Shown piece after piece: positions 17,420 through 26,332 of a DNA stretch of 64,000 nt. The notes beneath the pieces were generated by a model, which had not been told where the DNA came from, made no database searches, and was given only the letters and a program-made list of their open reading frames with translations. Positions within the stretch are counted from its first letter, which is position 1. Each line of letters opens with the position of its first letter. The translations under genes were made by a program, and so were the position numbers. This DNA is from Collinsella sp. AK_207A (lineage in GTDB: Bacteria > Actinomycetota > Coriobacteriia > Coriobacteriales > Coriobacteriaceae): the NCBI RefSeq assembly GCF_902501965.1, contig NZ_CABWID010000024.1, positions 1-64,000 of the forward strand, written 5' to 3'.

Positions 17420-17860
17420 CTAGCTCACCGATCTCAGTACATCAACCGCGATATCGATCGCGTCGTCGATGCAACCGGGACAGCTCCGAAGCGGACCGGC
17501 GGCACTGCCCACGCCCTTGAGCTCCCTGCAGATGGTCGAGCCGTTCTTCTCGGCAAAGTCGCGGGCGATGCGGCGGGACAGCTGGTAGGTGCGACCCTTG
17601 GTGACGGGGTCCGCCATGCCGCCGCTCATCACCTGGCCCGCCGCCATCACGGCGCCCGAGATTGCCCCGCAGGTCTCCGTCATGCCGCCCATGCCGGCGC
17701 CGAAGCCCTCGGCAAGCCGGAACGCGGTATCCGCGTCCATGCCGAGCTCGGGTGCCAGCGCGCAGACGACCGCCTGGGCGCAGTTGTAGCCCTGCTTGTG
17801 ATAGTCGGCGGCGCGCGCCTTCAGCGCGACTCGATCCAAATCCTCTGCCCTTGCCGTCAT
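17420..17860 (-). CDS. C_GCAxxG_C_C-family (redox) protein
   Basis: A 146-residue protein with the full cysteine pattern of the family: YNCAQAV near residue 25, then GFGAGMGGMTETCGAISGAV, then ICRELKG and CPGCIDDA near the C terminus. These proteins are thought to bind a metal or iron-sulfur centre or act in redox chemistry, but the reaction is unknown. I start at 17860, where GGGAGAGCGAC precedes the ATG; the open frame allows 9 more residues. It lies just downstream of the importer operon ATPase, in the same direction with a 43-nt gap, so it may be its last member. Confidence 0.85.
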   Translation of the reverse strand: MTARAEDLDRVALKARAADYHKQGYNCAQAVVCALAPELGMDADTAFRLAEGFGAGMGGMTETCGAISGAVMAAGQVMSGGMADPVTKGRTYQLSRRIARDFAEKNGSTICRELKGVGSAAGPLRSCPGCIDDAIDIAVDVLRSVS

Positions 17861-17903
17861 GTCGCTCTCCCCTCGCGATGTGGCCAACAGGAAGATGATA
17901 GCC

Positions 17904-18719
17904 CTACAGCGCGGGACGCCACACGTGCTCGGCGGCGGTCACGCGACACCCGTAAGCGCGCTCCAGATTATCCCGCGCGAGGAGCTCGTCCGCCGACCCC
18001 GTGAGGTACGTGCCGTCGGGCATGATCAGCGTGCCCGACGCCTCGAGCATGCGGAGCTGGTCCGGCTCGTGCGTGGTCATGAGGATGCCCAGGCCCGAAT
18101 CGGCAAGCTCGCGCGCGCAGCGGAGCACCTGCGCCTGGTTGCCCAGGTCGAGGGCCGCGGTTGGCTCGTCCATCATCAGGTACTCGGGTTCCTGCGCCAC
18201 GGCGCGGGCGATGAGCACCATCTGGCGCTCGCCTCCGGAAAGCTCCGTTAAGGGGCGATCCGCAAGGTACTCGATACCCAACCGGGCGAGCACGCTCCCC
18301 ACGATCTCCCGGTCGCCTTTTGAGGGCGAGGCGAACACGCCCATGCGGGAGAGGCGACCGAGCGCCACCACGTCGCGCACGGAGAAGGCGAACGGGTTCT
18401 CCCCTGCTTGCGGCACGTAGGCCACCACGTGCGACAGCGCGCGATCGGAGAGCTGGGAGGCATCGCGCCCGTCGACTGTGACGGTGCCCGAAAGAAGTGG
18501 CAGGAAGCCCAGGATGGAGCGGAAGAGCGTCGTCTTGCCCACGCCGTTTCGACCCAGCAGGCAATGGATCTGGCCGGGCGCGACCGTCAGCGAGACATGG
18601 TCCAGCACCGCATGGCCGTTATAGCCCACGGATGCACCCCGAACGGCGAGCATGCGGTCGGCATCACACGCATCCCGGCGCGCGGGCGCGCCGGCACCCG
18701 CCGTACCCCGAAACCGCAT
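17904..18719 (-). CDS. ABC importer ATP-binding protein, FecE-type
   Basis: A 271-residue ATPase. Walker A is LLGRNGVGKTT, the signature is LTELSGGERQMVLIARA, and Walker B is YLMMDEPTAALDLG, followed by the switch His in TTHEPDQ. It energises the adjacent FecCD-type permease at the cytoplasmic face. Its ATG overlaps the permease stop by one nucleotide (TGATG). The order lipoprotein-moeA-permease-ATPase points to uptake of a metal, siderophore or oxyanion. Confidence 0.9.
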   Translation of the reverse strand: MRFRGTAGAGAPARRDACDADRMLAVRGASVGYNGHAVLDHVSLTVAPGQIHCLLGRNGVGKTTLFRSILGFLPLLSGTVTVDGRDASQLSDRALSHVVAYVPQAGENPFAFSVRDVVALGRLSRMGVFASPSKGDREIVGSVLARLGIEYLADRPLTELSGGERQMVLIARAVAQEPEYLMMDEPTAALDLGNQAQVLRCARELADSGLGILMTTHEPDQLRMLEASGTLIMPDGTYLTGSADELLARDNLERAYGCRVTAAEHVWRPAL

Positions 18720-19816
18720 CACAACCACTCCTTCCGGCCGCGTATGAGCAGGTAGATAAAGAGCGGGGCGCCGATCAGCGCCGTGAGGACGCCCGCGGGC
18801 ATCTCGCCGGGCACGATGATGCGCGCGACATCGTCGACCACCATGGTGAAGACCGCGCCGCCGAGCATGGAGACCGGCAGCAGGATACGGTAGTTGGGAC
18901 CCACCACCAAGCGCGCCATATGCGGCACGATGAGTCCGATCCAGCCCACCACGCCGCAGAAGCTCACCGTGGCGGAGGTAAGGAGCGTGGAAGCGAGGAT
19001 CAGCACCAAGCGCGTGCCCTTCACGCCCACGCCCATCGCCTTGGCCTCGTCGTCGCCGAAGGATAGCGCGTTGATGCGCCAGCGAATCGCCATGAGCAGA
19101 CCGCCTGCGATGACGACCACGGCGGCCAGGAAGCCGATGTTCTGATAGGTGCCCGAGCGCGAGAAGCTGCCCATAAGCCAGTAGGTGATGGCGGGCAGCG
19201 TGTCGTCGGGGTCGGCCACGTACTTGCAGAGACTCACGAGCGCGCTGAAGAGCGATGACATGACGACGCCCGCCAGGATGATGACCACCACGGAGCTCGA
19301 CCCCTTGCCGAGCGCGCGGGCGATGGTCATCACAAGCGCCACGGCGAGCAGCCCCATGAGGAAGGAGACCACGTGGACGCCCGTGGAGGAGAAGCCGAGC
19401 AGGATCGTGACCGCGGCACCGAGCGCCGCACCGTTCGAAACGCCCAGGATGTCCGGAGAGACCATGGGATTTCGAAACATCCCCTGGTAGGCGGCACCTG
19501 AGGCGGCGAGCGCCGCACCCGAGAGCGCAGCGAGCACGATCCGCGGAATGCGGATGACGAACAGCACCACGGAATCGCGCGAGGTGGTGAACACCGGGGC
19601 GGGGCCGCCGCCGAAGAGCGCGGAGATGCGCGCGGGGACCGTCTGGACCCACCAGAAAACGTAGGAGCCCACGAGCTCCGCCACGCGGGCGGGGGCCATG
19701 TCGTAGTCGCCCGCGGTCAGGGAGAGCAGTCCCACGACCACGAGCGCCGCCACAAGCCCGACGACGACCAGCCGTTCTCGGGCGATGCCGACCCGAGGAG
19801 ACGCGATGTTCTCCAT
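18719..19816 (-). CDS. ABC importer permease, FecCD family
   Basis: A 365-residue integral membrane protein with the long hydrophobic segments of FecCD/BtuC permeases. Family hallmarks include RIPRIVLAALSGAALAASGA, the conserved MFRNPMVSPDILGVSNGA, FCGVVGWIGLIVPHMARL and the C-terminal GAPLFIYLLIRGRK. I start at 19816, preceded by GAGAGGAG; the open frame extends 16 residues further. It begins 20 nt after moeA and overlaps the ATPase gene. Class II importers of this kind carry iron complexes, cobalamin, haem or, in the MolBCA group, molybdate and tungstate. Confidence 0.92.
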   Translation of the reverse strand: MENIASPRVGIARERLVVVGLVAALVVVGLLSLTAGDYDMAPARVAELVGSYVFWWVQTVPARISALFGGGPAPVFTTSRDSVVLFVIRIPRIVLAALSGAALAASGAAYQGMFRNPMVSPDILGVSNGAALGAAVTILLGFSSTGVHVVSFLMGLLAVALVMTIARALGKGSSSVVVIILAGVVMSSLFSALVSLCKYVADPDDTLPAITYWLMGSFSRSGTYQNIGFLAAVVVIAGGLLMAIRWRINALSFGDDEAKAMGVGVKGTRLVLILASTLLTSATVSFCGVVGWIGLIVPHMARLVVGPNYRILLPVSMLGGAVFTMVVDDVARIIVPGEMPAGVLTALIGAPLFIYLLIRGRKEWL

Positions 19817-19836
19817 ATCGCTAAACTCCTCTCGCG

Positions 19837-21168
19837 CTATCGGAACCCGACCTGCAAGACGCAACCGACCTGCGGGGGCTCGACACCCGGCCCCGTCGGC
19901 ACCATGCAGTAGGCGTTGCAGGCAGCCACCGCAGCGGAGCCGGGACCACCAGCCACCGGCCGTGCCTCGAGCGTGCCGTCGGGACCCGGTGCCACGTTCA
20001 GGAAGCGAATGGCGAAGAACCCATCGGGGCCGTCCTCGAGGGGGCGCTTCTCGCCCGGCAGCGGGCGCCCCAGAACGCGCGCGCCCTTATGCCCGTGCGC
20101 ATGCGCCGCGGGGAAGGGCTCCATCAGGCGCGCGGACACCCGAGGCGCCACGGCCTCAAGTCCGAGAAAGTGCCGGATGAGCGGTCGCAGGTAGAAGTCC
20201 ATGGTGGGAGAAGCCCCTCCCGAGGGACCGGAGATTCCCACCACGGGCGTTTCCTTGATGACGGCGTAGCTGCTGTGATGGCCGGGGCCGTGGTTGGTCT
20301 GATGGCAGATGACGCGGCCCATCTCCTCCATCACCTCGCAGGACCAGTCCCCCGAGCCCTTGGAGGAGCCGGCGTTCAGCACGACGATATCGGCCGTGCC
20401 GCATGCTTCGGCGAGCGCAGCGTGAATCTCCTCGGGGCGGTCGCGCACCGTTTGGAAGGGCACGAAGATGCCGCCCCAGCCCTCCACCTTCAACTGGCAG
20501 AGCACGGAGTTCGTCTCGATGTTCTTACCCGCAGCGACAAAGGGACTCCCCGGGGTCTGCAGCTCGTCCCCCGTGGGAATGAAGGCTACGCGCGGGCGGC
20601 GCGTCACGGGCACCGTGGAGACGTTGCCGCCCGCGATGCGCGCGGCGATATCGGGCGACACCACGGAGCCTGCCGTCGCGAGCACGTCGCCCTCCCGCAT
20701 GCTGCTTCCTGCGGGGCGCGTTCCGGCAAAGCGTGCGCTCGGCGCCGCGTCCACGGCGAGCACCCGCTCGCCGTCCTCGGAAAACGTCACATGCTCGACC
20801 ACGATGGCCGTATCGAACCCAGCGGGCATGGCGGTGCCGGTGTTGGCGAACTCCCAGTCGCGTCCGCGCTCCCATGTGGTCGTATCGGGCAGCGCGCCAC
20901 CTGCAGCCGCCGCTTCAAAGGCATCGAAACGCACGGCGATGGAATCCATGGCGCACGTGAGGCACGTGGGGAGCGTCGCCCGAGCGCGCACGTCAGCTGC
21001 GAGCACGCGTCCGCACGCCTCGAGAACGGAAACGCGCTCGACCGCACTCCGTTTGGCCACCTCCCCTGCGCACCAGCCAAAACCACCAGGCAGCTCGTCC
21101 ACGGCGACGAGCATCTGGCGCACGGCCTCCTCGCGGGTAAGCTGGATGTGGTGCGAATGGTCCCTCAT
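19837..21168 (-). CDS. moeA: MoeA-like molybdopterin molybdenumtransferase
   Basis: A 443-residue MoeA-family protein, which inserts molybdate (or tungstate) into molybdopterin. Recognisable parts are the N-terminal LTREEAVRQMLVAVDELP, ACGRVLAADVRARATLP, the domain III start RPRVAFIPTGDEL, LNAGSSKGSGDW and VVGISGPSGGASPTMDFYL, and a C-terminal beta domain. The usual MDGYAV loop reads MDSIAVR, so the protein is a divergent member, although the Asp is kept. It sits inside an ABC importer operon between the lipoprotein and the permease, which suggests the importer brings in molybdate or tungstate. Confidence 0.8.
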   Translation of the reverse strand: MRDHSHHIQLTREEAVRQMLVAVDELPGGFGWCAGEVAKRSAVERVSVLEACGRVLAADVRARATLPTCLTCAMDSIAVRFDAFEAAAAGGALPDTTTWERGRDWEFANTGTAMPAGFDTAIVVEHVTFSEDGERVLAVDAAPSARFAGTRPAGSSMREGDVLATAGSVVSPDIAARIAGGNVSTVPVTRRPRVAFIPTGDELQTPGSPFVAAGKNIETNSVLCQLKVEGWGGIFVPFQTVRDRPEEIHAALAEACGTADIVVLNAGSSKGSGDWSCEVMEEMGRVICHQTNHGPGHHSSYAVIKETPVVGISGPSGGASPTMDFYLRPLIRHFLGLEAVAPRVSARLMEPFPAAHAHGHKGARVLGRPLPGEKRPLEDGPDGFFAIRFLNVAPGPDGTLEARPVAGGPGSAAVAACNAYCMVPTGPGVEPPQVGCVLQVGFR

Positions 21169-21188
21169 GGATGGATTCCCCTCTCAAG

Positions 21189-21232
21189 AAAAAGGCCCGG
21201 CCCGCCTGCGGGATCGCAGGGCGAGCCAGGCC
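21189..21232 (-). terminator. Internal terminator between the lipoprotein and moeA
   Basis: On the minus strand a GC-rich stem (GGCCTGGCTCGCC against GGCGGGCCGGGCC, with G-U pairs and one bulge) is followed by TTTTTCTTG. It starts 25 nt after the lipoprotein stop and would lower expression of moeA and the permease/ATPase relative to the binding protein. Confidence 0.75.
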
Positions 21233-21256
21233 TCGCACGCCATATCGAGCGCTTGG

Positions 21257-22438
21257 TTACTTCTTGCTGCCGGCAACGGTGGAGTTAGTGGCACCCGTCA
21301 GGATACTCTCGGCGTCATGCGTGGAGAGCTTGGTGTTGTACCAATCCTTGTAGAAGCTCTTCAGCGTGTCCTGCATGCTGAAGTCCTCGTACTGCTCGGG
21401 GTACACGTACTGGCCGATGAACTCGGGCAGCAGGCAACCCTCGGCAGAGCGGACGCTCCAGAGGTAGAGACCCTTCGGGCAGACGAACACCTTATCGAAG
21501 TTGCTGGAGCCGCCGTCGGACATGGAGGTCAGCTTGCTGAACGCCTTGTCCTTGATGATGGCGTCCTTGGTGGCCTGGTTGAAGCACATGATGTAGTCCG
21601 GGTTCCACGCGGCGATCTGCTCGGCGGAGACGGCCATGAGCGAACCGTTGGCGCTCTTGGTGTCGCTCGTGTAGTCGGCGGCGAGGTTCGTCACGCCGGC
21701 AGCCTCCATGTACTGGCTGGAGATATCGGTGCTCGGGGCCACGAAGTACTGACCGCCCTCGACGGAGAGCTCGATCATGGTGACCTTCTTGTCGTCGGAG
21801 ACCTTCTTAGCGCGATCCTCGGCGTTCTTGATCTGCTTCTTGTAGTACTTCACGAACTCCTTGGCGCGGGCGCTCTCATCCTTGCCCAGGATGTCGCCGA
21901 TGGTCTGGATGGAGGTGCAGATCTCGTCGGGCGTCTTCATGGCGGCGACGTTCACGAAGGTCACGCCGGCATCCTTGAGCTGCTGGAGCTGCTCGTCGGA
22001 AAACGCGGACTTGGGACCGTAGGCCACCTGGGCGCCGCTGGCGATGATGCCCTCGACGGACGTGGAGTCGTTGTTATCCGGGTTGGACTTGGTGTAGTCG
22101 GAGAACACGGACTTGAAGTTGTCGTCGACCTGCTTGGTGGCGGCGGCGACGATCTTGCCGTTGCCGTTGGTGAGCATCTCGGTCACCTGGGCGAACGCGC
22201 CGATGGTCGGGGCGACCTTGGTCACCTTGGCCGGGATGGTCACCTCGTTGCCGTCGGTGTCCTTGACGGTGCGCGTGGCGCCGGAATCGCTGGAACCAGC
22301 GGCCTCGGTCACGGCGGCGGAGCCGGCCGCGGAGCCGGCACTGGTGGCCGCGCCCGAGCAACCCGTCAGCAGGGCGCTCGACATCAAGAGCGCGCCGAGT
22401 CCAGCCACGGCGAACTGCCGCACCTTCATGAGCTTCAT
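21257..22438 (-). CDS. ABC importer substrate-binding lipoprotein
   Basis: A 393-residue exported lipoprotein. The N-terminal signal ends in the lipobox LLTGC at about residues 23-27, followed by an Ala/Ser/Gly-rich linker. The rest resembles the class III binding proteins (FepB/BtuF/MolA type): VTIPAKVTKVAPTIGAFAQ, then EGIIASGAQVAYGPKSAF, and ISAEQI-like AVSAEQIAAWNPDYIMC. It delivers substrate to the FecCD-type permease. First gene of the operon, behind a clear promoter and a structured leader. The ligand is not identifiable; the moeA neighbour suggests molybdate or tungstate, while an iron complex remains possible. Confidence 0.87.
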   Translation of the reverse strand: MKLMKVRQFAVAGLGALLMSSALLTGCSGAATSAGSAAGSAAVTEAAGSSDSGATRTVKDTDGNEVTIPAKVTKVAPTIGAFAQVTEMLTNGNGKIVAAATKQVDDNFKSVFSDYTKSNPDNNDSTSVEGIIASGAQVAYGPKSAFSDEQLQQLKDAGVTFVNVAAMKTPDEICTSIQTIGDILGKDESARAKEFVKYYKKQIKNAEDRAKKVSDDKKVTMIELSVEGGQYFVAPSTDISSQYMEAAGVTNLAADYTSDTKSANGSLMAVSAEQIAAWNPDYIMCFNQATKDAIIKDKAFSKLTSMSDGGSSNFDKVFVCPKGLYLWSVRSAEGCLLPEFIGQYVYPEQYEDFSMQDTLKSFYKDWYNTKLSTHDAESILTGATNSTVAGSKK

Positions 22439-22461
22439 ATTACCTTGCCTTCTTCCCCTGT

Positions 22462-22544
22462 CCGCGTCGCGTTCTCTGGGACGCGGTTGTTCGATGGCGG
22501 CGCGTCGGTACCGTTCACCGACACGTCAATACCGGTCATCGAAC
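22462..22544 (-). ncRNA. Structured 5' leader of the importer operon, candidate riboswitch
   Basis: On the minus strand an 8-bp stem GTTCGATG/CATCGAAC (22537-22544 with 22489-22496) encloses a 9-bp stem with one G-U pair (22517-22525 with 22501-22509) and a 7-nt loop. An adjacent hairpin CCGCGTC/GACGCGG (22480-22486 with 22462-22468) follows. The ribosome-binding region comes next. The leader starts within about 10 nt of the predicted transcription start. I recognise no known riboswitch class. Confidence 0.5.
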
Positions 22545-22559
22545 TAATCTCGACAAAGG

Positions 22560-22587
22560 ATAATAGTCCGAGGGGATTTTGAGTCAA
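22560..22587 (-). promoter_or_regulatory. Promoter of the importer operon
   Basis: On the minus strand TTGACT (22582-22587) and TATTAT (22560-22565) are separated by 16 bp, a near-consensus sigma-70-type promoter. Transcription would begin around 22552 and give a leader of about 115 nt. Confidence 0.72.
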
Positions 22588-22653
22588 GCATCAATTATCG
22601 GCAAAAGGCGCCAGCGATATCGCGCGGCGAAAAGCGTCGTCCGAGCACCCATC

Positions 22654-23289
22654 CTAGAACTCGGCGAAACGAGGCGTCCCCACCTCAACGCACTCGCGCC
22701 CCGCCAGGAACTCGCGAAGCGAGGCAAGGAACGTCTCCTCCCCACCCGTTTTGAATACCAGGTGAAGCGCCACCGAATCGGTGAAGTCGGTCCCCGCCAC
22801 ATGCGCACCACCCCGGTTCGCCAGATCGAGGACGCGCTGATAATCGGGGTACGCGAGCGACACATCCACCGGCACCACGGAGGTCATCTCGACGAGCAGC
22901 CCCGCCGCGCGGGCGCTCTCCACCGCCGCCTGGGCCGCCGCGGTGTAGGCGCGCACGAGGCCGCCCGGGCCGAGGAGCGTGCCGCCGAAGTAGCGCGTGG
23001 TGACGCAGCAGACGTCGCGAAGCCCGGCACCGCGGAGCACCTCGAGCGTGGGCATGCCGGAGGTGCGCTGGGGCTCGCCGTCGTCCGAAGCGCGCTCGCG
23101 ACCATCGGATAGAATCCAGGCGGGTACGTTGTGGCGCGCGTCGTAATGGCGGGCGCGCACGGCGGCAACGTGCGCCGCGGCGGCATCCTCGGATTCGACG
23201 TGCACGATCTGGGCGATGAAACGGCTGCGACGGTCCTCGAACTCGCCGACCGCCTCAGCGCCGGCGCGCATCGTAATGTAGCCGTCCAT
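22654..23289 (-). CDS. yigZ: YigZ/IMPACT-family protein
   Basis: A 211-residue protein of the UPF0029/IMPACT family. The conserved core includes EFEDRRSRFIAQI near residue 16, ARHNVPAWIL, SDDGEPQRTSGMPTLEVL and VTTRYFGGTLLGPGGLVRAY. In eukaryotes the family modulates GCN2; the bacterial role is not settled. It lies between the importer operon and rnpB, all on the minus strand, and is probably monocistronic. Confidence 0.9.
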   Translation of the reverse strand: MDGYITMRAGAEAVGEFEDRRSRFIAQIVHVESEDAAAAHVAAVRARHYDARHNVPAWILSDGRERASDDGEPQRTSGMPTLEVLRGAGLRDVCCVTTRYFGGTLLGPGGLVRAYTAAAQAAVESARAAGLLVEMTSVVPVDVSLAYPDYQRVLDLANRGGAHVAGTDFTDSVALHLVFKTGGEETFLASLREFLAGRECVEVGTPRFAEF

Positions 23290-23311
23290 GGCGCCTCCCC
23301 TTGCACGCAGA

Positions 23312-23680
23312 AGACGCGAAGCGGGCCTGTAAGCCGGGTTCTGTCGGGGACGACCATTTATCTTGCCTACGCGTCACCGCGCAGTTCCACGCACGCTACC
23401 CGGGTGCGGGCCGGGCCGACCCATCGCACCCCTATTTGCGCTTGCTCCGGATGGGGCTTGCCAAGCCGCCCTGTTGCCAGGACGCTGGTGGTCTCTTACA
23501 CCACCGTTTCAGCTTTTCCCTTTACGCTCGCGCGCAGGTGGGAGTCTTCTTTTCTGCGGCGCTTTCCGTCGGATCACTCCGCCCGGCCGTTAGCCGGCAT
23601 CCTGCCCTATGGAGCCCGGACTTTCCTCACGCGAGCGCTCCAAGGAACCCCGCGCGCGGCCGTCTAGCCCACTTCGCGGG
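23312..23680 (-). ncRNA. rnpB: RNase P RNA, bacterial type A
   Basis: On the minus strand the 5' part carries the universal GAGGAAAGTCCGGGCTCC followed by a P3/P4-type region and GCCGGCTAACGGCCGGG. The 3' part has ACAGAACCCGGCTTA. The two ends pair as P1 through GCGAAGTGGGC and GCCCGCTTCGC. About 370 nt fits type A. This RNA is the catalytic part of RNase P, which matures tRNA 5' ends. End positions are estimates to within about 10 nt. Confidence 0.95.
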
Positions 23681-23772
23681 AGGAATTGTAGCACAACGCA
23701 TGCGCAGAGACCGCAGGCGGCCTCGGCGCGGGAAGCAGAAATGAGCTTGGACGCTATCGATTCAGGTCTCCC

Positions 23773-24309
<537 letters not shown>

Positions 24310-24429
24310 CTATTCTCCATGAGGGACAGTTCAATCTCAAGTTTTTGCAAACTGCGTTGCGGAGCACGATGCGAGGATGCGTCGGGCGATTCCGTCCCGT
24401 CGGGACCCGTCCCGGTCAACTGCCGGCAC

Positions 24430-25053
24430 CTAGCTGTTCTTCATCACCACGTTCTCGATGGTCTCGGCAACGACCTCGACGGAGTCGGCGCAGACCTCGA
24501 GGAAGGTGTAGACGTCGCGCCAAGCGATCACCTGCATGACATCAGGCTCCTTGGTGTGCAGCTCGCGCATGCTCTCGATGTAGAGCTCGTCGCACTCGCT
24601 CTCGATGGTGTTGATGGTGATGACCTGATCGCGCAGCGTCTTGGAACGCTTGAAGCGCGGCAGCTCGCGCACCAGACCCGCCAGCTGCTCGGTGGCATCC
24701 ACCAGCTTCTGCGACATCTTGAGCGCGGAGGGGCGCATCTCCTGGATATTGGTGAAGTACACGCGGTGCAGCACGCCCTCAAGATGGTCCGTCACGGAGT
24801 CTAGGCGCTCAGAGAGCAGCGCGATGTCCTCGCGCTCGATCGGGGTGATGAACGCGGTCACGAGCGCGTCGGCGATCTCGTGGTTCTTGTCGTCGCCCTC
24901 GTTCTCGATGGCATGCATCTTGTCGAGTGCCACGTCGATCTGCTCGGGATGGAAGTCCGCGAGCTCGGCATGCAGCAACTCGGCGGCGCGATGGGCGATG
25001 TCCGCACACGCGATGAAGTTGTCGAAGTAGAACTCGTCCTTTTTCTTAGCCAT
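24430..25053 (-). CDS. DUF47 PhoU-like protein
   Basis: A 207-residue all-helical PhoU-like protein of the DUF47/YkaA family. Characteristic segments are KMHAIENEGDDKNHEIADAL and FITPIEREDIALLSERLDSVTDHLE, which carry the acidic metal-binding clusters of PhoU folds. Such proteins partner with Pit transporters and tune phosphate uptake. It starts 41 nt after the Pit gene in the same direction. Confidence 0.92.
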   Translation of the reverse strand: MAKKKDEFYFDNFIACADIAHRAAELLHAELADFHPEQIDVALDKMHAIENEGDDKNHEIADALVTAFITPIEREDIALLSERLDSVTDHLEGVLHRVYFTNIQEMRPSALKMSQKLVDATEQLAGLVRELPRFKRSKTLRDQVITINTIESECDELYIESMRELHTKEPDVMQVIAWRDVYTFLEVCADSVEVVAETIENVVMKNS

Positions 25054-25094
25054 GGAATCTCCCTTTATCGTTGGGCGCGCACGCGCTCAGGAAA

Positions 25095-26144
25095 CTAGAT
25101 GAGCAGCACGAAGAGCTTTGCCATGAGGAAGCTGATCAGGCCGCAGCCGGGGAAGGTGAACACCCAGGTGAGCATCATGTCCTTCACCACGGAGAAGTTG
25201 ATGGCAGAAACGCGCTTGACGGCGCCCACGCCCATGATGGCGGAGGTCTTGACATGCGTGGTGGAAACCGGAATTCCGGTGACGGTCACGATGAACAGGG
25301 AGAGCGAGCTCGCGAGGTCGGCGGAGAAGCCCTGGTACTTCTCGAGCTTCACCATGTCCATACCCACGGACTTGATGATGCTCTCGCCGCCCACGGAGGT
25401 GCCGACGCCCATCATGGTGGAGCAGAGCATCATGAGCCAGATGGGGATGACGACGCCCTCGACGCTGGGCTGGCCGTTGCAGAACGCCATGCCCAGGAAG
25501 AGCACGCCGATGAACTTCTGACCATCCTGTGCGCCGTGCATGAAGCTCGTGGCCGCGGCGCCGAAGATCTGCGCATACCGGAAGAACGTGTTCGCGGGAC
25601 GCCGGTCCAAGCCCGAGCAGAGCAGGGTCACAAGCTTGCAGCAGCCCCAACCGAGCGCGAAGCCGCCCACGAGCGAGAGCACGAGACCATAGAGAACCTT
25701 CACCCACTCGTTCATGTTGATGCCGGACGCGCCGCCGAGCGCGATAGCCGCACCGGAGAGGCCGGCGATCAGGCTATGGCTTTCAGAGGTCGGGATGCCG
25801 AACTTCGCGGCGGTCACGCTGTAGACCACGATGGAGAAGAGCGCGGCGCAGAGCGCGACCAGCGCGGTTGAGGTGTCGGAGCCGAAATCCACCATGTTGG
25901 AGATGGTGGAGGCAACGCTGGCGTTCAGATGCGTCATGATGAGCACGCCGAGGAAGTTGAAGATGGCGCTCATGATGATGGCAGGCCGCACGCGCATGCA
26001 CCGCGTGGTGACGCAGGTGGCGATGGCATTGGGGGCATCGGTCCAACCGTTGACGAAGATAACGCCGAGCGTCAGGGCAACGGTCATGGCAAGCACGGGC
26101 GAAGAGAACACTTGCTGCACGAAATAGCCGAACGAAACGTCCAA
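25095..26144 (-). CDS. pit: Inorganic phosphate transporter, Pit family
   Basis: A membrane protein of about 349 residues that imports phosphate with a cation. It has the two PiT signature repeats: GVIFVNGWTDAPNAIATCV near the N terminus, and SFMHGAQDGQKFIGVL plus VSTTHVKTSAIMGVGAV in the second half. The start is uncertain: no good ATG fits the family N terminus, and I chose the TTG at 26144 (LDVSFGYFVQQVF), which has AGAAAG upstream. An ATG 16 codons earlier is the alternative. It forms a two-gene unit with DUF47. Confidence 0.88.
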   Translation of the reverse strand: MDVSFGYFVQQVFSSPVLAMTVALTLGVIFVNGWTDAPNAIATCVTTRCMRVRPAIIMSAIFNFLGVLIMTHLNASVASTISNMVDFGSDTSTALVALCAALFSIVVYSVTAAKFGIPTSESHSLIAGLSGAAIALGGASGINMNEWVKVLYGLVLSLVGGFALGWGCCKLVTLLCSGLDRRPANTFFRYAQIFGAAATSFMHGAQDGQKFIGVLFLGMAFCNGQPSVEGVVIPIWLMMLCSTMMGVGTSVGGESIIKSVGMDMVKLEKYQGFSADLASSLSLFIVTVTGIPVSTTHVKTSAIMGVGAVKRVSAINFSVVKDMMLTWVFTFPGCGLISFLMAKLFVLLI

Positions 26145-26279
26145 GATAATTCGCTTTCTCGTCGGTTCAGCGGACAGGCTACAGGATATCATTTCGTTTG
26201 TATTACAAAACCAATACCTGCAGCTTTTCGTGTAAGCGTTCCGTAAAGAGCCCGATAACAATCGGCATGGTGCAGCGAT

Positions 26280-26308
26280 AAGAAAAGGGCCCTGCATGCA
26301 CAGGGCCC
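26280..26308 (-). terminator. Terminator after divIVA
   Basis: A stem GGGCCCTG/CAGGGCCC with a 6-nt loop; on the minus strand it continues into TTTTCTTAT. It closes the division-gene operon. Confidence 0.85.
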
Positions 26309-26332
26309 TCGACCTCATATGCGGGTGAAGAA

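Noticed and set aside
17904-19652. A 582-codon reading of the importer region
   Set aside because: Only its last 271 codons are the ATPase; the upstream part reads the permease gene out of frame and is Arg/His-rich without homology.
22489-22544. A tRNA-like cloverleaf upstream of the importer operon
   Set aside because: No anticodon arm, T-loop consensus or acceptor CCA; it lies just after a promoter and before a ribosome site, so it is better read as a leader.
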